Positions 43,130 through 52,870 are shown, numbered from the stretch's first letter. The stretch: 64,000 nt of DNA from an uncultured bacterium (GCA_903916675.1 CAIWXQ010000029.1:34361-98360), one strand, 5' to 3'. Translations and numbers: made by a program. The notes: generated by a model from the sequence alone, not told the origin.

Positions 43130-45661
43130 ATGCACTTTGTTCATCCATGGCTCCTGCTGTTACTCCTGGCGATTCCGCTGGCGGGCGCGGCATGGTTCTG
43201 GATGCTCCGGCAGGGGCGCCGGAATCTGGACCGCCTCGTCGCGCCGGCCCTGCAACCGCGCCTGATGCCGCCGCATTCGGCGCTGCGTCTGCAGATTCAG
43301 CTTGTTCTGGCGCTGGCGGGGCTGGCGCTGCTGGTCGTGGCAATCGCACGGCCGCAGTGGGGCCTCCGCGAGGAGCGTGTCCTGTCGCGCAGCCGCAACC
43401 TGGTAATCGCCGTCGATGTCTCCCGTTCCATGCTCGCCCGCGACGTGCATCCCAACCGCCTAGAGCGCGCCAAGGTTGACGTCATGGACCTGATCGGCGA
43501 ACTCAAGGGTGACCGTGCAGCGCTGCTGGCGTTCCGCCGGCGCGGCGTGCTGCTCTGCCCGCTGACCACGGACTACGCGTATCTCCGCCAGGCGCTCGAC
43601 GGACTCTCGCCCGACAGCGCCCCACGCGGCGAAACGGACCTGGCCGACGCGATCCGCAAGTCGCTCGATGCCCTTTCGCCGGCACAGGACGATCACAACG
43701 CCATTTTGCTGATTTCCGACGGTGAGGACCTCGCTGGCGAAGCCCTTGCCGCCGCGCAGGAATCCAGGCGCCGCGGCGTGCCGATATTCACCGTCGGCAT
43801 CGGCGACACCTCGGGCACCACAATCCCGGAAGAAAACGGCATTGGCTCCCTGGTGTATCAGGGTGAAACCGTCCGCAGCCATTTGACCGAAGAGACGCTT
43901 TCCGCCATTGCCCGCGCTTCCGGCGGCCGTTACGTCCCGCTGGGAACCGCCAGCACCGTGCAAACTACGCTGGGCGCGATCTTCCGCCAGCATCTCCGCC
44001 AGATCGCCGCCAGCGAACAGCAGGAGACCCTTGTTCGACGACACGTCGACCGGTACCAGTGGTTTCTATTCCCCGCCATCGGGCTGCTGCTCCTCGTGGC
44101 CGTGCTCAGCCGCGGGCGCCTGACCGCCCTGCGTACCCGCTCCCTGCAACCGCCGGCATTGCCAATTTCTCTGGCTGTTGTGCTCCTGACAGCCGCATTC
44201 GCACACGGCGCCACGAACCACGTTGCCACGCCCGCCTTGTTGCCGCCCGAAGCCCCGACCGTTACTGCTGGCGGCCGTGCGGCTGCGCGCGAGGCGCAGT
44301 CGCTCTATCGGCGTGGTAAGTACCGGGAGGCGGCGGATACCTACGTCTCGGCCGCGCGCGGCGCCGATGCCGAAGAAGCACAGACGTACCAGTTCAACGC
44401 CGCACTGGCGCTTGTTCGTCTGCACGCCGGACAGGAAGCCATCGTCCTGCTGGAACCGATTCTCCATGCGCCACGGGCCGGCGATCGCGCCGCCGAACTT
44501 CTGGGCGCGGCCGCGTTCCAGACTGCCGCTGCCACCAACGGCCCCGATGCCGCGGAGGCCAGACTTCAGGCGCTCGAGACTGCCGGCGCCGCTTTCCAGC
44601 AGGCGCTGCGCAACCAGCCCCAGGAGTCGCGCCGCCGCCAGAACCTGGCCCGCGCCAGCCAGCAACTCCCCGCGCTGCGCGAGGAAACCCGCATTGCGCG
44701 CATTCTCCGCGAAAAGGGACAGACGCCGCCGGATCAACTTCTGGCCGGCATGCTGCAGGAACAGCGCGCGTTCCTTCACGAGGTGCCCGCCGCTTTTACC
44801 AACGAGGTGCCGGAGCTGATCCGCCAGCTGGAATCACTGGCCGACCGGCAGGAATGCAATCGCGATCTCTGGGTGCCGCTAAAACGCGCGGTTTTGCAGT
44901 CGCCCGCCCTGACCAACGTGCAGCAGCGCGCCGAATTCGAGCGCCTGGTCGAAAGCGCGCGCGATACCATGCAGAATGCGGCTGACCGGCTGCGTGATCT
45001 CGATCCTGAGGCCTGTCCGTTTTTGACGCGTTGCGAGCCGACAGTTTACCTTTTCTGGCGCGGCATGACTACCCCGCCCGGGTTGATCGACGAGGACATC
45101 GCCCTGCAAAGCAACGTCCTGACACGCGCCGATCAGCCGATCGTCCCCTACCGCCCGGATCAACCCGAAGCCATGGCCCTGACCCGCGATTTCCAAAAAC
45201 GCTTCCCGGCGTGGGCGGATCAGATGGCCAAGACAGCACAGTCCGACACCAACGCCCCCACGCTCAAGCCCGCGGACCGCGCCGAGATCGAACGCCTGAC
45301 GTGCGAAACCATCCCGCTCCAGGAAAAACCAACCTCTGTCGGTCAGCGCCAGTCGTTGAAGAACCTTCTGCGCATCCGCGAACTCCTCCCCAAGCAGCAG
45401 CAATCGCAACAGCAGCAGCAGCAACAACAGCAGAAACAGCCACAGCCGCAGAAGCCGCAGGAACAAAAGCAACCGCCGCCACAGCAGCCCAAGGACAAGC
45501 CGGAACAGAAGCAGGAGCCGCAGGAGCCGCCGCGCGAACCACCGCCAAAGAATGTGCAGGATCTCCTGCAGCGCGCACTGCAGCGCGAAAAAGAGCACGA
45601 AACGGACAAACGTCGTCAGGCGGAAAAAGTCCCCCTGCTTCCCGGCGAACGCGATTGGTGA
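43130..45661 (+). CDS. Fused BatB-BatC-like protein: VWA domain, TPR region and Gln-rich tail
   Basis: The product has 843 residues. Residues 1-75 hold two membrane helices (WLLLLLLAIPLAGAAWFW; LVLALAGLALLVVA). A VWA domain follows with MIDAS VDVSRSMLARDVHPNR and LLISDGEDLAG, then a third helix (FLFPAIGLLLLVAVLS). From about 385 on come TPR-like repeats (AREAQSLYRRGKYREAADTY, AEEAQTYQFNAALALVRL), as in BatC. The tail (about 748-840) is extremely rich in Gln, Pro and Lys, including a run of Q encoded by CAG/CAA, and closes with NVQDLLQRALQREKEHE. BatB and BatC are separate in most genomes, so this is a fusion. Its TPR half probably faces the periplasm. Confidence 0.9.
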   Translation: MHFVHPWLLLLLLAIPLAGAAWFWMLRQGRRNLDRLVAPALQPRLMPPHSALRLQIQLVLALAGLALLVVAIARPQWGLREERVLSRSRNLVIAVDVSRSMLARDVHPNRLERAKVDVMDLIGELKGDRAALLAFRRRGVLLCPLTTDYAYLRQALDGLSPDSAPRGETDLADAIRKSLDALSPAQDDHNAILLISDGEDLAGEALAAAQESRRRGVPIFTVGIGDTSGTTIPEENGIGSLVYQGETVRSHLTEETLSAIARASGGRYVPLGTASTVQTTLGAIFRQHLRQIAASEQQETLVRRHVDRYQWFLFPAIGLLLLVAVLSRGRLTALRTRSLQPPALPISLAVVLLTAAFAHGATNHVATPALLPPEAPTVTAGGRAAAREAQSLYRRGKYREAADTYVSAARGADAEEAQTYQFNAALALVRLHAGQEAIVLLEPILHAPRAGDRAAELLGAAAFQTAAATNGPDAAEARLQALETAGAAFQQALRNQPQESRRRQNLARASQQLPALREETRIARILREKGQTPPDQLLAGMLQEQRAFLHEVPAAFTNEVPELIRQLESLADRQECNRDLWVPLKRAVLQSPALTNVQQRAEFERLVESARDTMQNAADRLRDLDPEACPFLTRCEPTVYLFWRGMTTPPGLIDEDIALQSNVLTRADQPIVPYRPDQPEAMALTRDFQKRFPAWADQMAKTAQSDTNAPTLKPADRAEIERLTCETIPLQEKPTSVGQRQSLKNLLRIRELLPKQQQSQQQQQQQQQKQPQPQKPQEQKQPPPQQPKDKPEQKQEPQEPPREPPPKNVQDLLQRALQREKEHETDKRRQAEKVPLLPGERDW

Positions 45662-45668
45662 CCTCCTC

Positions 45669-47618
45669 ATGGTGCTTGTTCCAAGAACTGGTTGTCCGGT
45701 GCGCGCTGCTTTGGCCGCGCTGGGACTTCTGGCGGCCATTGCCCGTGCCGAGGTCATGCTCACTGTCCAACCGAACCGCACGCAGATCTACCTGGGCGAA
45801 TCCCTGCTGCTCAACGTCGTCGTGAACGGCGCGGACGACAGCCAGTCCGTGCCCGACCTCACCGCGTTGCCGGCTGACGTACAGTACCTCGGCTCGCAAA
45901 GCCTGAGCCGGCACATGCTCCAGATCATCAACGGCCACACGAGCCGGGAGGATGTCTCCTCGCGCCAGTTCGCCTTTCAGGTGAAGCCGCGTGCTGCCGG
46001 CACGTTTTCCACAGGTCCGATCACGTTGCGCACCAATGGGCAGCGCTACGCAGGGCGCGGACCGGACGTGCAGGTGACAGGCCAGGAGGTGCAGGATCTG
46101 GTCTCTGCACACATCGCTGCCAGCCGCGAGACTGTGCTGGTGGACGAACCGTTCACCATCACGCTATCCGTGGCGATCGCCAACATGCCGCCGCCCAACG
46201 AGAAATACGAACCGGTTCTGCCCACCGCACCGCCGCATCTCGACTGCACCTGCCTGAGCCAGCCGGAAGTCCAGGGTTTGCAAACGCCGGACCTGAAGCG
46301 CCTGCTGGAGGGATTGGTTACCAACGATCCCCGTGTTCCGGCTGTTACGATCAATGACTATCAGACGCAGTCCATGGACCTGTTTGCCCATCTGCTCAAT
46401 GGCACCGACCCGCGCCGCGCGCAACCCATTCGCTTTCGCCTGCCCGCGCAATCCGTCGTGCGAGATTGCCGCGCCTGCCAGGAATACACCATCTCCCTTG
46501 CCTACACCCCGCGCCAGGAGGGTGATTACACGTTCGGTCCGCTGGTCTTCAAAGGTCCGGTCATCACCAACGCCGACGCGCGCGGACAGGCCCTGCTGCG
46601 CGAGGTTTTCTGCGTCGGTCCGGCTGTCACCGTGCGCGTGGTGCCGCCGCCGGAAACCAACCGCCCCGACTGTTTTATTGGTTCGGTCGGGACCCGCCTG
46701 GCCGCGCGCGCCGAACTCGACGCCAGCATCTGCAAGGTTGGCGACCCGCTGACGCTCTCGCTCGACCTGACGGGCGACATCAGCCTCGGCAACATGCGCC
46801 CGCCCATCCTGGGGCTGCAACCCGATCTCACCGTCGATTTCCGGATTTACGATGACAATGTCGAATCCCTTTCCATCCCCTCCGGCAAGCGTTTCCGCTA
46901 CCGCGTCCGCCCCCTCCGCGAGGGAACGCTCGAAGTTCCGCCGATCCAGGTGGCGTGGTTTGACACTGCCAGCCGGACCTATCGCATGACCCGCACCCTG
47001 CCCATCCCGGTCCAGTCCCGCGCCAACACGCAACTCGTCGCCGATAGCACCAACCAGCCGGCGTACGCCATGCGCCTGACTGTGGAACACGCAGCAGCCG
47101 CCGCGCCTGCTGCCATCACCGTGGCGGCTGCCGGCGCTGCTCCAGCCCGCCTGCTGCCGCCCATTCGTATCCTCGCGCTTTGGCTGGCAGCGGGACCACT
47201 GGCCTGGTTGCTGGCGTGGGGCGGACGGCACCTCTATCGGCGTCGCATTTCGCTGGCCCAGGCGTATCGTCGCAACCGCGCTCTCGCGCTGGCACTGGCA
47301 ACCCTCCGTGCCGCGGGCCCACAGCCCGACGCCGCCCAGGTCGGCCAGACCATCCGTGCGTTCCTGGCTGCACGCCTGAACGTGACCGGCAGCGTTCTTA
47401 CCCCGGGCGAGGTTGCCACGCTGCTGCGCGCGCATGGCGTGACCGCCACATCCGCGTCCTCCTGCGGCGCACTGCTGGCACGCCTGGACCAGGCCCTCTA
47501 CCGACCCGATGCCGCCGCCAGCGAAACCGCTGCCGTGATCCCCGAGGCGCTGGCGCTGCTGCCGCGGATCGCCTTTGAACTCGACCGGCCAATTGCCGAC
47601 TCGGAGGAGACGCCATGA
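45669..47618 (+). CDS. BatD-family oxygen-tolerance protein
   Basis: The product has 649 residues from the ATG at 45669, 7 bp after the previous stop. It has a signal peptide (AALAALGLLAAIA), then serial Ig-like beta domains (PNRTQIYLGESLLLNVVVNG; TFSTGPITLRT; ETVLVDEPFTITLSVAI), and a membrane helix (RILALWLAAGPLAWLLAW, about 515-532). A cytoplasmic helical part with RRNRALALALATLRA follows. This is the BatD plan. Its length and the many Pro-rich strands fit a periplasmic scaffold. The next gene overlaps by 4 bp. Confidence 0.88.
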   Translation: MVLVPRTGCPVRAALAALGLLAAIARAEVMLTVQPNRTQIYLGESLLLNVVVNGADDSQSVPDLTALPADVQYLGSQSLSRHMLQIINGHTSREDVSSRQFAFQVKPRAAGTFSTGPITLRTNGQRYAGRGPDVQVTGQEVQDLVSAHIAASRETVLVDEPFTITLSVAIANMPPPNEKYEPVLPTAPPHLDCTCLSQPEVQGLQTPDLKRLLEGLVTNDPRVPAVTINDYQTQSMDLFAHLLNGTDPRRAQPIRFRLPAQSVVRDCRACQEYTISLAYTPRQEGDYTFGPLVFKGPVITNADARGQALLREVFCVGPAVTVRVVPPPETNRPDCFIGSVGTRLAARAELDASICKVGDPLTLSLDLTGDISLGNMRPPILGLQPDLTVDFRIYDDNVESLSIPSGKRFRYRVRPLREGTLEVPPIQVAWFDTASRTYRMTRTLPIPVQSRANTQLVADSTNQPAYAMRLTVEHAAAAAPAAITVAAAGAAPARLLPPIRILALWLAAGPLAWLLAWGGRHLYRRRISLAQAYRRNRALALALATLRAAGPQPDAAQVGQTIRAFLAARLNVTGSVLTPGEVATLLRAHGVTATSASSCGALLARLDQALYRPDAAASETAAVIPEALALLPRIAFELDRPIADSEETP

Positions 47619-48277
47619 AGCCGGTTGGCACCCTCCTGCGCGTCGCGTTGATCCTCGCGGTGACACTGACTTCTGTCGCGGTCCGTGCGGATGACGCGTC
47701 CCGGTGGTTTCTCTGGGAGCAGGCCAACGCACGCATGGCTGCCGCGCGCACGCCAGACGACTTCCTCGCTGCCGCCCGCGCTTATCACGAACTGGTGAAC
47801 GACGGCGTCCGCAATGGTCCGCTGTTTTTCAACCTCGGCACTGCGCTGCTGCTGGCCGGCGACAGCGAGAACGCCGCGGTCGCGCTGCGCCGGGCGGAAC
47901 GCTATGCCGGGAGCACGCCCGAAATCCGCACGAACCTCCGCCAGGCGCTTGCCCTGCAGTCCGGCCAGACGGACGCGGAGCTGCCGTGGGACTACCTGCT
48001 TTTCTTCTGGCACCATGACGCACCGCTGCCGATCCGCGCGCAGGCTGCCCTGGGCGGCTGGCTGCTGCTCTGGGTGGCGTTACTGCTGCGGTTGTGGTCG
48101 CATCCCGGCGCGGGTCGCCTGCGCGCCTTCGCCAATGCCGGCCTGCTTTTCGGCGTGCTGACCTTTTCGATCTTTCTGGCCAGCGTGACACTCTCGTGGC
48201 TGCAGGAACAGGCGGATGACCGCGGCTGGAGCGAACGCGTATTCGCCGGCAAAACCATCCCGGAGGCGGCGCCATGA
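47615..48277 (+). CDS. BatE-like small TPR membrane protein
   Basis: The product has 220 residues. It has a signal peptide (LLRVALILAVTLTSVAVRA), one to two TPR units (DFLAAARAYHELVNDGVRNG, then FFNLGTALLLAGDSENAAVAL) and two C-terminal membrane helices (LGGWLLLWVALLLRLW; AGLLFGVLTFSIFLASVTL). In Bat operons BatE has TPRs at the periplasmic side plus such helices. It overlaps both neighbours by 4 bp. Confidence 0.82.
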   Translation: MKPVGTLLRVALILAVTLTSVAVRADDASRWFLWEQANARMAAARTPDDFLAAARAYHELVNDGVRNGPLFFNLGTALLLAGDSENAAVALRRAERYAGSTPEIRTNLRQALALQSGQTDAELPWDYLLFFWHHDAPLPIRAQAALGGWLLLWVALLLRLWSHPGAGRLRAFANAGLLFGVLTFSIFLASVTLSWLQEQADDRGWSERVFAGKTIPEAAP

Positions 48278-49521
48278 GTTTCAACCGCCTCGCGCTGGCG
48301 CTGACACTCGGCATTGCCGCCACGCTCACCGCCCGTGGCGGCGAGCTGCAATCGGCACGCTTCCTCATCGCGCCCGAACGCCCGTACGTCGGCCAGCCAT
48401 TCGAAATTCGCCTCGAGTTGGAGGTGTCGCCGGGCGCGGAAGCCCAGGACCTGCGGATTGACGGTATCTCGCTCGACCCCTGCGCTACGATCGGCCCGTA
48501 CAAGCCGGAAGCTCGGCGCGCGGAACGTCGCAGCGACCGGACCGTGGACATCCTGTCTTTTGCCGCCATTGGCCGCGCCACAAAACCATGGCGCCAGGAA
48601 TTTCACGGCACGCTGCACGCAAATCTGGTGGAACACCGCACCTTTGGCTTTTTTTCATCGACCTACTCCTCATCCGCTGCGATCCGCCTCGGCCCACTGC
48701 TGGTGGAGTTCCGTCCGCTGCCGACAACAGGAGTTCCGCCCGGATTTCAAGGCGCCATCGGCACGTTCCGCGTGACCGGCACGCTGGAGCCAGCACAGGC
48801 CATGCCCGGCGACCTCGTCAACCTCAACATCACGCTTCTAGGCAATGGCTGGCTGGGCGACGCGCAGGTTCTGCTTCCGCAGCCGGGACCGGATTTCCGC
48901 GTCTACCCGCCGCAGGAGCTTGCGCGTGACGAAAAGGGGGCGCTCGCGTTGCGCCAGGTGGTGATACCGCTCACCACGAACGCCACGCGGATCGGCATGG
49001 CAAGCCTCCCCTATTTCGACCCCGTGGCCGGTGTCTACCGCGTGGCAACGGCCGGACCTTTCGCGCTGACCCTCAACACGGCGCGGCCGGGTGCGACGGT
49101 CCCGGCTGTCAAGCGATTCGACGCCCAGCCGCCCCCCACAGAGTCTGTCGGCGAAATGGCCGTAACGGCGACCGTGGGGCAGGCGCGCCGCTGGCTTCCG
49201 TTCGCCGCCGCGCTTATTCTGGCGGTGGTCGTGACAAGCGTACTGCATGCGTGGCGCCCCTGGCTGGCCATTATCGCAGGGATCGTTGTGCTGGCTGCCG
49301 GCCTCTATGCGTGTCAACGCTGGACCGGACACATTGAGCGCCAGAATCGCACGATGATCGAACTGGTCACTGCCCGCCTCTGTCCATCACCCACCGCGCG
49401 TGCCCTGTTCATCCTGTCCCCCGGCCGTGTGGTCACGCCGGTTGAAAAAGCCGAAAATTGGGTGCTGGTCGAGGCCAACGGTCACCGTGGCTGGGTTCCG
49501 GCCGCTACACTGCATCCGTAA
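48274..49521 (+). CDS. Second BatD-like protein with C-terminal SH3-like domain
   Basis: The product has 415 residues. It has a signal peptide (ALALTLGIAATLTARG) and two Ig-like domains (PYVGQPFEIRLELEVSPGAE; TGTLEPAQAMPGDLVNLNIT), the second as in BatD. Two membrane helices follow (LPFAAALILAVVVTSVLHAW; LAIIAGIVVLAAGLYA), then about 60 residues resembling a bacterial SH3 domain (LFILSPGRVVTPVEKAENWV, then VEANGHRGWVPAATL). SH3 units often bind cell-wall peptides, which would link the Bat machinery to the envelope. It is the last gene of the operon. Confidence 0.78.
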   Translation: MSFNRLALALTLGIAATLTARGGELQSARFLIAPERPYVGQPFEIRLELEVSPGAEAQDLRIDGISLDPCATIGPYKPEARRAERRSDRTVDILSFAAIGRATKPWRQEFHGTLHANLVEHRTFGFFSSTYSSSAAIRLGPLLVEFRPLPTTGVPPGFQGAIGTFRVTGTLEPAQAMPGDLVNLNITLLGNGWLGDAQVLLPQPGPDFRVYPPQELARDEKGALALRQVVIPLTTNATRIGMASLPYFDPVAGVYRVATAGPFALTLNTARPGATVPAVKRFDAQPPPTESVGEMAVTATVGQARRWLPFAAALILAVVVTSVLHAWRPWLAIIAGIVVLAAGLYACQRWTGHIERQNRTMIELVTARLCPSPTARALFILSPGRVVTPVEKAENWVLVEANGHRGWVPAATLHP

Positions 49522-49598
49522 GATGCGCCGCGGCCGGCGATACCGCTTGCCTTGCGTCGCACCGTCCGCCTATCATTTCGCGTACAAGGACGCCCTCT

Positions 49599-50090
49599 AT
49601 GTTCGATCGCAAACACATTTTCACTCCGGAATCGGGCCACGCCTTGCAGTTCGTCAAATACGCGATCTGCGGCGGGATTGCCACAGCCACGAATATCCTG
49701 ATTTTTTACCTGCTGGGCTGGAAACTTCTGCCGTGCATGCAGCCGAACGATCTGGTCCTCCGGCTGCTGCACCTGCATGTGCCGGAAATCAGCGACGCGC
49801 TGCGAAAGGAAAACGCAACGCTGGCCAATGGCGCGGCCTTCCTGGTCTCAAACCTCGTGGCCTACCTGCTGAACATCCGGTTTGTGTTCCGCTCCGGGCG
49901 CCATCGCCGCCTGGTGGAACTGGGGATGTTCTATGCCGTGTCAGGCGTCAGCTTTGTCGTGGGCACCCTGCTGATGCGCTGGCTGATCGGCGCGTTCGGC
50001 GTGATGACAACCGTGGCTTTCGTCAGCAACATGGTCGTGGCGCTGCTGATCAACTATGCCATGCGGAAATTCGTGATTTTCAAGGGATAG
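49599..50090 (+). CDS. GtrA-family membrane protein
   Basis: The product has 163 residues; AAGGA lies upstream of the ATG at 49599. Four membrane helices are seen (FVKYAICGGIATATNILIFY; GAAFLVSNLVAYLLNIRFVF; ELGMFYAVSGVSFVVGTLLM; TVAFVSNMVVALLINYAMRK), and it ends FVIFKG, all typical of GtrA. These proteins help move undecaprenyl-linked sugars or take part in cell-wall glycosylation. An insert of about 30 residues between helices 1 and 2 (LHVPEISDALRKENATL) is longer than usual. It is convergent with the Nif3-like gene. Confidence 0.9.
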   Translation: MFDRKHIFTPESGHALQFVKYAICGGIATATNILIFYLLGWKLLPCMQPNDLVLRLLHLHVPEISDALRKENATLANGAAFLVSNLVAYLLNIRFVFRSGRHRRLVELGMFYAVSGVSFVVGTLLMRWLIGAFGVMTTVAFVSNMVVALLINYAMRKFVIFKG

Positions 50091-50127
50091 CTTTTGCCGT
50101 GCCAGCAAAATCTATTTGCTTAACTTT

Positions 50128-50925
50128 TCACCCGGTGATCGCCGTGTAAGGGCATCGCTGCGGGATGTGAAACACCGTCAGAGACGAAAATACACGCCGC
50201 AGGTAAGCTGTCAGGTTCGGCATCGCCCACTCCTCCGCCACGCCGTGGCTCACCATCAGCATGGGAAATTGCAGATCTCTCGCATGTGAGCCCATTCGGA
50301 CGTGCGCGAAAAAATCTTCCACGATCACGCCGCAATCCGCGCCCAGTTCGCGCATGCGCGCCGGATCCGTGATCGCGCCGGTCCCGGTGCCGATACGGCA
50401 GACCACGCGCTCCGGATCTCCCGCCAGCAGCACGACATCCTGCCCCAGCGGGCGCAGCCGTGCCAGTAATTGCCGCGCCAGTTGCCGCACGGTTAGGGGT
50501 TCGACCTCGGTGACATAGTACGGGTAGGCATCCGCCACCACCCTTCCGCCCAAATCCAGCCCGCGCACCCAGCTGTCGCGCACGCCCTCGCCGGGATAGG
50601 CGTCCCAGAAATCGTGGCAGCGGTAAACCGTCAGCCCGATCTCCCGCAGCCAGTCAAACATCAGTTGCTCCGACGGCAACGCCGTGGCCACGTCCGGGGA
50701 GGTGGAGCCGTTCCTCGCGCATACGCCGATGGGCTCGTGCGACACGAACAGGTCGGCGCCGCGCGCCACGGCCTCGTGCATGGCCCACCAGGAGGCTTTC
50801 CAGGACACGGCCACAGTACGCACCGGCCGCGACAGGTCGCCGGCCTTGCAGGTGTCGGTCGTAGTCGACCAGTCCACCCACGTCCCATGCTCCCGAAAAT
50901 GCCGTTCGAGATCCAGCCCCGTCAT
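50128..50925 (-). CDS. Nif3-like dinuclear metal-centre protein
   Basis: The product has 265 residues. The ATG at 50925 has GGAGG 5 nt upstream, better than the GTG at 50937. The Nif3/YbgI family pattern is visible: ADLFVSHEPIG (first metal histidine), a middle IGLTVYRCHDFWDA, and C-terminal MLMVSHGVAEEWAMPNL, where the His and Glu complete the site. Members bind two metals; in B. subtilis YqfO and others the role is still debated, with cofactor or GTP-cyclohydrolase-like links. It is upstream of the radical-SAM gene on the minus strand with no overlap. Confidence 0.8.
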   Translation of the reverse strand: MTGLDLERHFREHGTWVDWSTTTDTCKAGDLSRPVRTVAVSWKASWWAMHEAVARGADLFVSHEPIGVCARNGSTSPDVATALPSEQLMFDWLREIGLTVYRCHDFWDAYPGEGVRDSWVRGLDLGGRVVADAYPYYVTEVEPLTVRQLARQLLARLRPLGQDVVLLAGDPERVVCRIGTGTGAITDPARMRELGADCGVIVEDFFAHVRMGSHARDLQFPMLMVSHGVAEEWAMPNLTAYLRRVFSSLTVFHIPQRCPYTAITG

Positions 50926-50954
50926 ACGCACCTCCACGCCCGGACGCGCGGCGC

Positions 50955-52400
50955 TCAGCGAAAGTCGCGCAGATGCCCGACCAGCGAGCGGAACCCGCGC
51001 CAGTAGAATTTCAGGTCGTCGACGGGGTGGCGCGTGGTAACAATGCGCCGGAGGATGGTTTCCGGAAGCAGGAACCCCCGGTACACCTGCCGTACCGCTG
51101 CCTTGATCGTCTCCTCAGGCAAGGGGCACTTCATCACGGCGGTGCGCATGTCGTAGTCATCCCAGTTGCGCGTCTGCAGCAGCCCCTGTGCATCCAGTTC
51201 GCGGAACAGCGGTGTGCCGGGATACGGCACCACCATTGTAACCTGCAGCGTGTAGGCGTCGCCCTTGCGCAGCAGCGTCCGCGCCAGTTCCACGGTGTTG
51301 CGCACGTCGGCTTCGTTTTCCCAGGGGTAGCCGAACATCACGGTGACGTGCACGTCCAGCCCGGCGCGGGCCGCGGCATGCGCCCCTTCGCGGATCTGCG
51401 CGACCTGCACCCCCTTGACCAGCCGGTCGAGCGTCGCCTGGTTGGCGGATTCCATTCCGAACAGGATCAGCCGAAAGCCGGCCTGCCGCATCAGGCGGTA
51501 ATCGTCGAGCGTCAGGCGGCCGAAGCGCATGTTGCAGTCGATGCGGATCTTCTTGTGGTACCCGCGCGCGATCATCTCCCGGCAGAAGGTCGTCAGCCAG
51601 TCGCCCACGGGGAGGCTGCCGGCGTCGTCCATGATCTCGCGCACGCCGTAGCGCTCAATCAGGTTGCCAATCTCGTTCACCACGTCGATCGGGTCGCGCG
51701 TGCGGTAGGACGGATAGAGCGTGGTCCAGGAGCAGAAGGTGCACTTGCCGTGCCAGCAATCGCGGCCGGACATGATGTAGGTGCCTGGCGTGCGGCGGAA
51801 ATTGCCGTTCTTCACGGAATAGAGCCGCCAGCGCGTCAGGTCGCGGTCGATCCACGGCTGCGTGCGCAGATCGTGGTCCAGGCGGAAGGTGCCGCTGTTG
51901 TGGACTGCCCCGCCCTCGCGCCAGTAGATGCCCGGCTCCAGCGCATCGTCGCGCGTCAGATGCGCCAGCAGGTTCAGCAGCAGGAAGTCGTAGTTGCCGC
52001 CGGTCAGGATGTAGTTGACCGGGCAGTTGGCGAACGTCTCGGCCGGAAGCGCGGTCACGTGGTCGCCGACCATCACGACGCGCGTCGTGGGACGCTGCAT
52101 TACGAGCGAACGCACAAACTGCCAGTGCAACTTGACCACCGGCGTCTTGGTTTCCAGCACGACCAGTTCCGGGTTGAACGCCTTCAGTTGGGCGTCGAAC
52201 TCGTCCGGCGTCCACCCCTCGGCAATGCCGTCCAGCCAGGCCACCTCGTGCCCTGCCTTGTGCGCCAGAGTTGCTGCCAGCGCCGGCACCACAGGATAGA
52301 TGTACGTCGGCCGGTGAAACCACTGGAACTGGCGGTTCTGGGAGAGCAGCGGCACGCCCTTGTCGGACAGCAGCGGCGGATAAATAATCGCAACGCGCAC
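50955..52400 (-). CDS. B12-binding-type radical SAM protein with a CX4CX2C cluster motif
   Basis: The product has 481 residues from a GTG at 52400 (GGAGA 6 nt upstream); the frame is open further but loses coding character. The N-terminal 180 residues form a cobalamin-binding-like Rossmann domain (VRVAIIYPPLLSDKGVPLL; ELVVLETKTP; VVMVGDHVTALP). The cluster motif is GRDCWHGKCTFCSW, that is CX4CX2C rather than CX3CX2C. The barrel continues with GVREIMDDAGSLP, IRIDCNMRFGRL and VMFGYPWENEAD. It ends with helices typical of methylthio- or methyltransferase relatives, YPGTPLFRELDAQGL. Substrate unknown; lipid or secondary-metabolite modification is usual for the class. Confidence 0.85.
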   Translation of the reverse strand: MRVAIIYPPLLSDKGVPLLSQNRQFQWFHRPTYIYPVVPALAATLAHKAGHEVAWLDGIAEGWTPDEFDAQLKAFNPELVVLETKTPVVKLHWQFVRSLVMQRPTTRVVMVGDHVTALPAETFANCPVNYILTGGNYDFLLLNLLAHLTRDDALEPGIYWREGGAVHNSGTFRLDHDLRTQPWIDRDLTRWRLYSVKNGNFRRTPGTYIMSGRDCWHGKCTFCSWTTLYPSYRTRDPIDVVNEIGNLIERYGVREIMDDAGSLPVGDWLTTFCREMIARGYHKKIRIDCNMRFGRLTLDDYRLMRQAGFRLILFGMESANQATLDRLVKGVQVAQIREGAHAAARAGLDVHVTVMFGYPWENEADVRNTVELARTLLRKGDAYTLQVTMVVPYPGTPLFRELDAQGLLQTRNWDDYDMRTAVMKCPLPEETIKAAVRQVYRGFLLPETILRRIVTTRHPVDDLKFYWRGFRSLVGHLRDFR

Positions 52401-52832
52401 GGGCAGTCTCCACAACACGGACTTGGAGACGGCAGTATCCCATCCCTGCGCCCGGAAAGTCAACGCACCTTGCAGTTGGCCCATGGTTCCCGGTTTCGCT
52501 TCGCCAGTCGAGGTCATTGACATGGAATCAAGCCACGCAACAAAGGCTTTGATCGATGGTGAAGCGTCAAAAAGCAGGGAACTCATTGGGTGCAGGCAAT
52601 ACGAAATCTCTGCGGGTGACTCTACGTTGGGTCGAGCGTCGAAACATGACGTTCGACCGCACACCGGAATGCACGACGATTTCAGTTGCGCGACCGGAAT
52701 GCCCCGCGATGTTTGTGGACCCACAGGTCAAATGGGAAACTCCGGGTTGAATGTCGGATGGGCCCTGTTGTACTTCCGGAAGAAAGACGGAAAATGCGTG
52801 CGACAGATGGGGAGGCTATTGCGCGCGCACAT

Positions 52833-52870
52833 CACTTATAACATAGTGCGGCGCAGCGTATTATGAGTTA
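52833..52870. repeat. Imperfect palindrome with AT arms and a GC centre
   Basis: CACTTATAACATAGTGCGGC meets GCAGCGTATTATGAGTTAT; the second is an imperfect reverse complement of the first. The shape, AT-rich arms about a short GC centre, recalls sites for tyrosine recombinases, though no integrase is present. Confidence 0.35.

Noticed and set aside
45396..45440. CAG/CAA run considered as a CRISPR-like or intergenic repeat
   Set aside because: It is in frame within the Bat fusion and encodes polyglutamine.
50973..52520. 515-codon plus-strand ORF
   Set aside because: Shadow of the radical-SAM gene, which has the cysteine motif, a cobalamin-like domain and a ribosome site on the other strand.
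52423..52866. 147-codon plus-strand ORF
   Set aside because: No recognisable family, weak codon pattern, runs into the AT-rich repeats; no ribosome site.
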